From Oscillospiraceae bacterium (GTDB lineage Bacteria > Bacillota > Clostridia > Oscillospirales > Oscillospiraceae), in assembly GCA_020025535.1 (NCBI GenBank), contig JAHHRY010000018.1:1-16233 (forward strand): a stretch of 16,233 nt of DNA, in the 5' to 3' direction. Position 1 is the stretch's first letter. Every line of letters begins with the position of its first letter. This document shows positions 13,449 to 16,233 of the stretch, piece after piece. Made by a program: the position numbers and the translations under genes. The notes beneath the pieces are model-generated. The model saw only the letters and a list, made by a program, of their open reading frames with translations. It was not told the origin of the DNA and made no database searches.

Positions 13449-14852
13449 TTACAGCAGATGCCGGAAAGGAATAATGCCAATCCGGAGAATACCATAAAAA
13501 ATCTGCTTTTTCAAAGAGATCTCCTTAGGCTCGTAAGCCTCTCCCAGGATTTCTGTGCCGTCCGGAAGAATATGTCTGCTGTGTTCCATGTCGTACCGCA
13601 CGACCTCCTGCAGCTGTGCATTCAGCTCCGGGCAGTCGATCACAACCATAACTTCCGTGTCCAGATATGCACTTCTCATATCGCAGTTAAAGCTGCCGAC
13701 GATACTGTAGCGGTCGTCAATCAGCACCGTTTTTGTATGGACGGAGCTTGCGCCTACATGCTCGTAAACCTCGACACCCGTCTCCAGAATGTTCCGCTTT
13801 TGATTCATGTAGTCCGTACAGCCCCATGGATTTGCACCGGTCTCGATGGAGTTAATGACAATCTCCACTTTCTTTCCGGACTCGGTCAGACGGGTCAAAT
13901 CCCTGTACATTTCTCCGCTGCTCATAATATAGGGCGTCTGAATAATGGTGCTTTCTCCATTCTCCATCAGTCTGACCATGGACTTCCAGAGTGTGGGCTG
14001 CTTATTGCCGGGATGCGGAGGATTGCTCAGGAACCGGACGCCGCCGGTAGGAATGGTCTCAGCCTCCCAGTCGGTTTCCGCAAACGCCTCAGGATAAGCT
14101 TTTTTCAGGTTATTGTACCGGACATGAAGGGCCTGGGCCGTATTCTCAGACTCGGGAGGAGGGCTGTTGAGGTTCTCGCAGCAGGGCAGCTGCCACATTT
14201 CATCAAAGTATGCCTTTATCTGTGCCAGGGAGGTTCTGGAGTCCGGCTTAGGGCTGTAAACCAGCATATCCCGGTCGATGTCCCCGTGTTCCGTGTACTC
14301 TCCCAGAAACGTATCCCGGATATTGCGGCCGCCCAAAAGATAGACCGTGTCATCTGCCACCAGATACTTGTCGTGCATCCGGTAATTAGCTTTCCGCAAA
14401 GTCAGGAGATTGAACGGATTATAGAATCTCGCTTCCACATTCGGCATCGCCACCAGCGCCCGGAAACACTCGTCTTTTTCCAGGCCGGAGCGTCCGTCAA
14501 TGATTATCCGGATCTTAACACCCCGTTCTGCCGCCATCAGCAATGTGGCGAGAATATCCCGTCCGCTGTTATCATCCACAAAGTCGTATGTAGACAAAAT
14601 CAGCTCTTCCTGTGCAGCTTCTATGACCCGAAGCCGCCAGATCAGCGCCTGATAATTATCATCGACACACAATACCCGTTCCGTGGCATCCCCCAAATAC
14701 TCGGGCAAAGGAGGGCCGCTTGCTGCCTCAGCCTTGCTGATATTCTTTTGAAATCGCGGTATCACCACGCAGGTGAGCAGCAGGTACAGCAAAACACACA
14801 ACAGAATATAGGATACTGTTTTGCCGACTATCTTCAAAATCTTTTGGGCCAT
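13449..14852 (-). CDS. Phospholipase D-like protein, membrane-anchored (ClsC-like, second cardiolipin synthase candidate)
   Basis: A 467-residue member of the HKD superfamily. One N-terminal membrane segment (about residues 12-32) is followed by a linker and two PLD domains that probably face outward. HKD1 is HDKYLVAD (His160, Lys162, Asp167) followed by GGRNIRD. HKD2 is HTKTVLID (His372, Lys374, Asp379) followed by VGSFNCDMRS. Between them lie a Pro/Ser-rich insert (PPPESENT, about 231-238) and the PHPGNKQPT segment. Only one membrane helix and the GGRNIRD pattern set it apart from the neighbouring ClsA-like enzyme and bring it closer to YmdC/ClsC proteins. Cardiolipin synthesis is likely, but a phosphodiesterase acting on another lipid is possible. 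AGAAAGGAAGG precedes the ATG. It has a perfect consensus promoter. Confidence 0.88.
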   Translation of the reverse strand: MAQKILKIVGKTVSYILLCVLLYLLLTCVVIPRFQKNISKAEAASGPPLPEYLGDATERVLCVDDNYQALIWRLRVIEAAQEELILSTYDFVDDNSGRDILATLLMAAERGVKIRIIIDGRSGLEKDECFRALVAMPNVEARFYNPFNLLTLRKANYRMHDKYLVADDTVYLLGGRNIRDTFLGEYTEHGDIDRDMLVYSPKPDSRTSLAQIKAYFDEMWQLPCCENLNSPPPESENTAQALHVRYNNLKKAYPEAFAETDWEAETIPTGGVRFLSNPPHPGNKQPTLWKSMVRLMENGESTIIQTPYIMSSGEMYRDLTRLTESGKKVEIVINSIETGANPWGCTDYMNQKRNILETGVEVYEHVGASSVHTKTVLIDDRYSIVGSFNCDMRSAYLDTEVMVVIDCPELNAQLQEVVRYDMEHSRHILPDGTEILGEAYEPKEISLKKQIFYGILRIGIIPFRHLL

Positions 14853-14901
14853 TGTGTCCTTCCTTTCTTCCGCTTTTCAACGAAAAACGATTTTTGTAGC
14901 A

Positions 14902-14930
14902 ATTATAGGAGCTGATTCCCACAATGTCAA
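14902..14930 (-). promoter_or_regulatory. Perfect consensus promoter of the ClsC-like gene
   Basis: TTGACA (complement of 14925-14930), a 17-bp spacer and TATAAT (complement of 14902-14907) match the SigA consensus at every position. The start near 14895 leaves about 40 nt before the gene at 14852. Confidence 0.9.
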
Positions 14931-14946
14931 CAGCTTCAGCACCATT

Positions 14947-15045
14947 CTACACTTCATTCACGGGAATTGCAACCGCCACTTTCGCAAATTGCATCGTCTT
15001 CCGGCAAACGGCATCCGGTGTCTTTGGTGCCTCGTCATTCTTCAA
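14947..15045 (-). CDS. Possible small protein downstream of the HAD gene (uncertain)
   Basis: Between the HAD stop (15053) and the consensus promoter at 14930 there is an open frame of 32 codons on the minus strand, TTG at 15045 to TAG at 14947. It contains NDEAPKTPDAVCRK and MQFAKVAVAIPVNEV. The frame is closed just upstream by a TAG. The start is a TTG with only an AGG-like site overlapping the HAD stop. Its amino acids look more protein-like than a random spacer, and the spacer shows no clear terminator. It may be a remnant of a lost gene, a translationally coupled small protein, or chance. The family is not recognised. Confidence 0.2.
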   Translation of the reverse strand: MKNDEAPKTPDAVCRKTMQFAKVAVAIPVNEV

Positions 15046-15052
15046 AATATGC

Positions 15053-15826
15053 CTATTCTATGATTCCATATTGTCTGAGTGCCTTTTTAATTCCGTCTTC
15101 ATCCACAGAGGCCGTGACGTAATCGGCAGCATTCTTTGCGCCGGCGCAGGCATTTCCCATGGCCACACCAATTCCTGCAAATTGCAGCATATCCTTATCG
15201 TTTTCCCCGTCGCCGAAAGCCATGGTCTCCTCCCGGGAAATATGGGTCAGCTGCAAATATTTCTCGATGCCGGTTGTTTTTCCGCCGGCCGTCGGCATAA
15301 TATCCACAGCGTTATCGTTCCATCGGGTGATGATACAATCCGGAAGCAGCTCTCTCAGTGCTGCTTCTTCCTCTTTGCGGACATAGACCACCGCCTGATA
15401 AACAGGCGCTCCCGTATATTCGCCAATCGGCGGAACGGGTGTAGAAATCTCCTTCTGCGCCTGCATCACACGCTCATCCACAAAGTTAATATACACGGCA
15501 TCCTTTTCCACCAGCAGGACGGGAATTTCTTTTTCCCGAAATATCCGAAGAATACGCTTTTTGATCTCTCCGTCAATCTGGTTTTCATAGAACACGTTTT
15601 TGTGCTCGTCAAAGCACAGCTGTCCGTTCAACGTAATGCAGCCGTCAAACTCCAGATCGTTTACAGGCAGGCGCTCCAGCTCCAGCCGGTGCCGCCCTGT
15701 CGCCACGACGCGCAGGACTCCTTTTTCCTTCAGTTTTTCCAGTGCTTCACGATTTCCCTCGGGCACGCCAAACTTTGTATGAGAAAGCAATGTGCCGTCC
15801 ACATCAAAAAATACCACTTTGATCAT
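15053..15826 (-). CDS. HAD superfamily phosphatase, Cof type (IIB)
   Basis: A cytoplasmic sugar-phosphate or small-phosphate hydrolase of the Cof/YidA group. The 257-residue protein begins with motif I FFDVDGTL (nucleophile Asp8, acid/base Asp10). It has motif II with Thr43 in VATGR, motif III with Lys183 in GGKTTGIEKYL, and motif IV GDGENDKDML with Asp206 and Asp210, plus the GVAMGNA and ADYVTASVDEDGI segments typical of the family end. The cap between about 85 and 180 is the C2B type that sets substrate choice. Length is usual (255-290). AGAGG lies 7 nt before the ATG. It is preceded by a leader with its own promoter and terminator. No reliable substrate can be named. Confidence 0.92.
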   Translation of the reverse strand: MIKVVFFDVDGTLLSHTKFGVPEGNREALEKLKEKGVLRVVATGRHRLELERLPVNDLEFDGCITLNGQLCFDEHKNVFYENQIDGEIKKRILRIFREKEIPVLLVEKDAVYINFVDERVMQAQKEISTPVPPIGEYTGAPVYQAVVYVRKEEEAALRELLPDCIITRWNDNAVDIMPTAGGKTTGIEKYLQLTHISREETMAFGDGENDKDMLQFAGIGVAMGNACAGAKNAADYVTASVDEDGIKKALRQYGIIE

Positions 15827-15874
15827 TACGATTTCCTCTGTTCTTCCGTTTCTGACGCTTCATAAATGAAGTCG

Positions 15875-15962
15875 GATATAAAAAAGTCTGCGATTCTTAT
15901 CTCCTATGCCAGACTTGAGTAAGCACGCCACCATCTGTCAGCAGGGACGATCACCACAGGCT
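15875..15962 (-). promoter_or_regulatory. Leader RNA with intrinsic terminator upstream of the HAD gene (possible attenuator or small RNA)
   Basis: A transcript from the promoter at 15969-15996 would run about 80 nt and then meet AAGTCTG (complement of 15910-15916) pairing with CAGACTT (complement of 15884-15890) across a 19-nt loop. A TTTTTTATAT tail follows. This is terminator-like and lies about 50 bp before the HAD start. The upstream part can form AGCAG/CTGCT and similar short stems. No known riboswitch, T-box or RAT antiterminator consensus was recognised. It could be an attenuator for the phosphatase gene or an independent small RNA. Confidence 0.4.
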
Positions 15963-15968
15963 GCTGTA

Positions 15969-15996
15969 ATTATAGCATAATTAAGCCAAAACGCAA
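15969..15996 (-). promoter_or_regulatory. Promoter of the HAD gene leader
   Basis: On the minus strand TTGCGT (complement of 15991-15996) and TATAAT (complement of 15969-15974) are 16 bp apart. The -10 is perfect. The predicted start near 15962 gives a leader of about 135 nt, long enough to hold a regulatory structure. Confidence 0.6.
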
Positions 15997-16047
15997 GAAT
16001 TGGCTGCATTTTCCACAGAAGCAGCGGCAGTTTCCCCTGCAACACAA

Positions 16048-16079
16048 AAATGGTGCAGCCCATCGGGACTGCACCATTT
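16048..16079 (-). terminator. Intrinsic terminator of the PepSY-type gene
   Basis: AAATGGTGCAG (16048-16058) and CTGCACCATTT (16069-16079) form an 11-bp perfect stem; CCC/GGG inside can extend it. On the minus strand the stem runs into TTTTTGTGTT. It lies 66 bp after the stop of the partial gene at the right edge. Confidence 0.8.
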
Positions 16080-16145
16080 CCTGCAAACAAACTGTGCTGT
16101 TGTTTGGAAAGGAATCACGATCCTTTCCCGAAAACCAGCCTGCAA

Positions 16146-16233
16146 TTATACGTTATCGTCTTTCTCGCAGGACTTTTCCAAAATATCGCCGGTCTTTGCA
16201 TCGATGTCATACTCATATTCGTAGCCGTTATAG
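16146..16233 (-). CDS. C-terminal end of a PepSY-domain protein (5' partial)
   Basis: The last 28 codons of a gene whose start lies beyond the right edge, ending in TAA at 16148-16146. The residues YEYEYDIDAKTGDILEKS match the strand-turn-strand pattern at the end of a PepSY unit (YEYDIDAKTGDIL). Such domains are extracytoplasmic in Firmicutes and often come in tandem in membrane-anchored proteins thought to modulate proteases. It ends in a short charged tail, CEKDDNV. A strong terminator at 16079-16048 supports the gene end. Only the domain type can be claimed. Confidence 0.8.
   Translation of the reverse strand, partial: YNGYEYEYDIDAKTGDILEKSCEKDDNV

Noticed and set aside
13296..14915. 539-codon plus-strand frame opposite the ClsC-like gene
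   Set aside because: Antisense to two intact HKD motifs and crossing a strong terminator.
15920..15960. T-box, fluoride or SRP RNA in the HAD leader (GATGGTGGCGTG, GTGGTGATCG)
   Set aside because: The fragments do not continue into the conserved T-box antiterminator, fluoride pseudoknot or SRP GGAA-loop core, so no known class is claimed.
16000..16224. 74-codon plus-strand frame at the right edge
   Set aside because: It runs through the minus-strand terminator hairpin and opposes the PepSY-like C-terminus, which has much better coding character.
1..16233. CRISPR array, tRNA, rRNA or insertion sequence
   Set aside because: No regularly spaced direct repeats, no cloverleaf-type sequence and no transposase frame other than the serine recombinase were seen by reading.

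Overview
The window looks like chromosomal DNA from a gut-type Clostridia bacterium (Firmicutes), most likely the Oscillospiraceae/Ruminococcaceae side. The best evidence is a SCIFF ranthipeptide gene with its radical SAM maturase, a pair that is nearly a hallmark of Clostridia. AGGAGG-like ribosome binding sites and consensus SigA-type promoters with 17-bp spacers agree with this. Genus cannot be fixed from the sequence alone.

Layout. (1) Positions 1-1350 hold the end of a mobile element: the tail of an unidentified gene, then a large serine recombinase that appears to have lost two internal blocks in frame and is probably inactive. (2) Positions 1400-3490, minus strand: a metallo-beta-lactamase/beta-CASP protein, then a thioredoxin-like protein with an unusual WCSHC active site. 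(3) Positions 3530-5022, plus strand: a MATE efflux transporter, divergent from the beta-CASP gene. It ends in a 19-bp perfect inverted repeat shared with the convergent gene. (4) Positions 8440-5061, minus strand: a compact operon of ABC ATPase, large ABC exporter permease and CPBP membrane protease. (5) Positions 8627-11728, plus strand, divergent from that operon: SCIFF precursor (scfA), an intrinsic terminator, SCIFF maturase (scfB), and an Orn/Lys/Arg-decarboxylase-like PLP enzyme starting 3 bp after scfB. (6) Positions 11746-14930: two convergent HKD-type phospholipase D/cardiolipin synthase genes sharing one terminator. (7) Positions 14947-16233: a Cof-type HAD phosphatase behind a leader that carries its own terminator, and the last 28 codons of a PepSY-type protein.

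The most interesting part is regions 4 and 5. A small Cys-rich peptide is transcribed from a strong promoter and partly insulated from its maturase by a terminator. The maturase is tied to a PLP decarboxylase-like enzyme, and a divergent operon carries an ABC exporter and a CPBP protease, the kinds of protein that could export or process a peptide. The precursor has seven cysteines rather than six, and Gly where I expect the conserved acceptor Thr after the fifth core Cys. The link between the two operons is inference from position only.

All the other genes look like ordinary clostridial housekeeping or accessory functions. I saw no tRNA, rRNA, CRISPR array, insertion sequence or replication origin.
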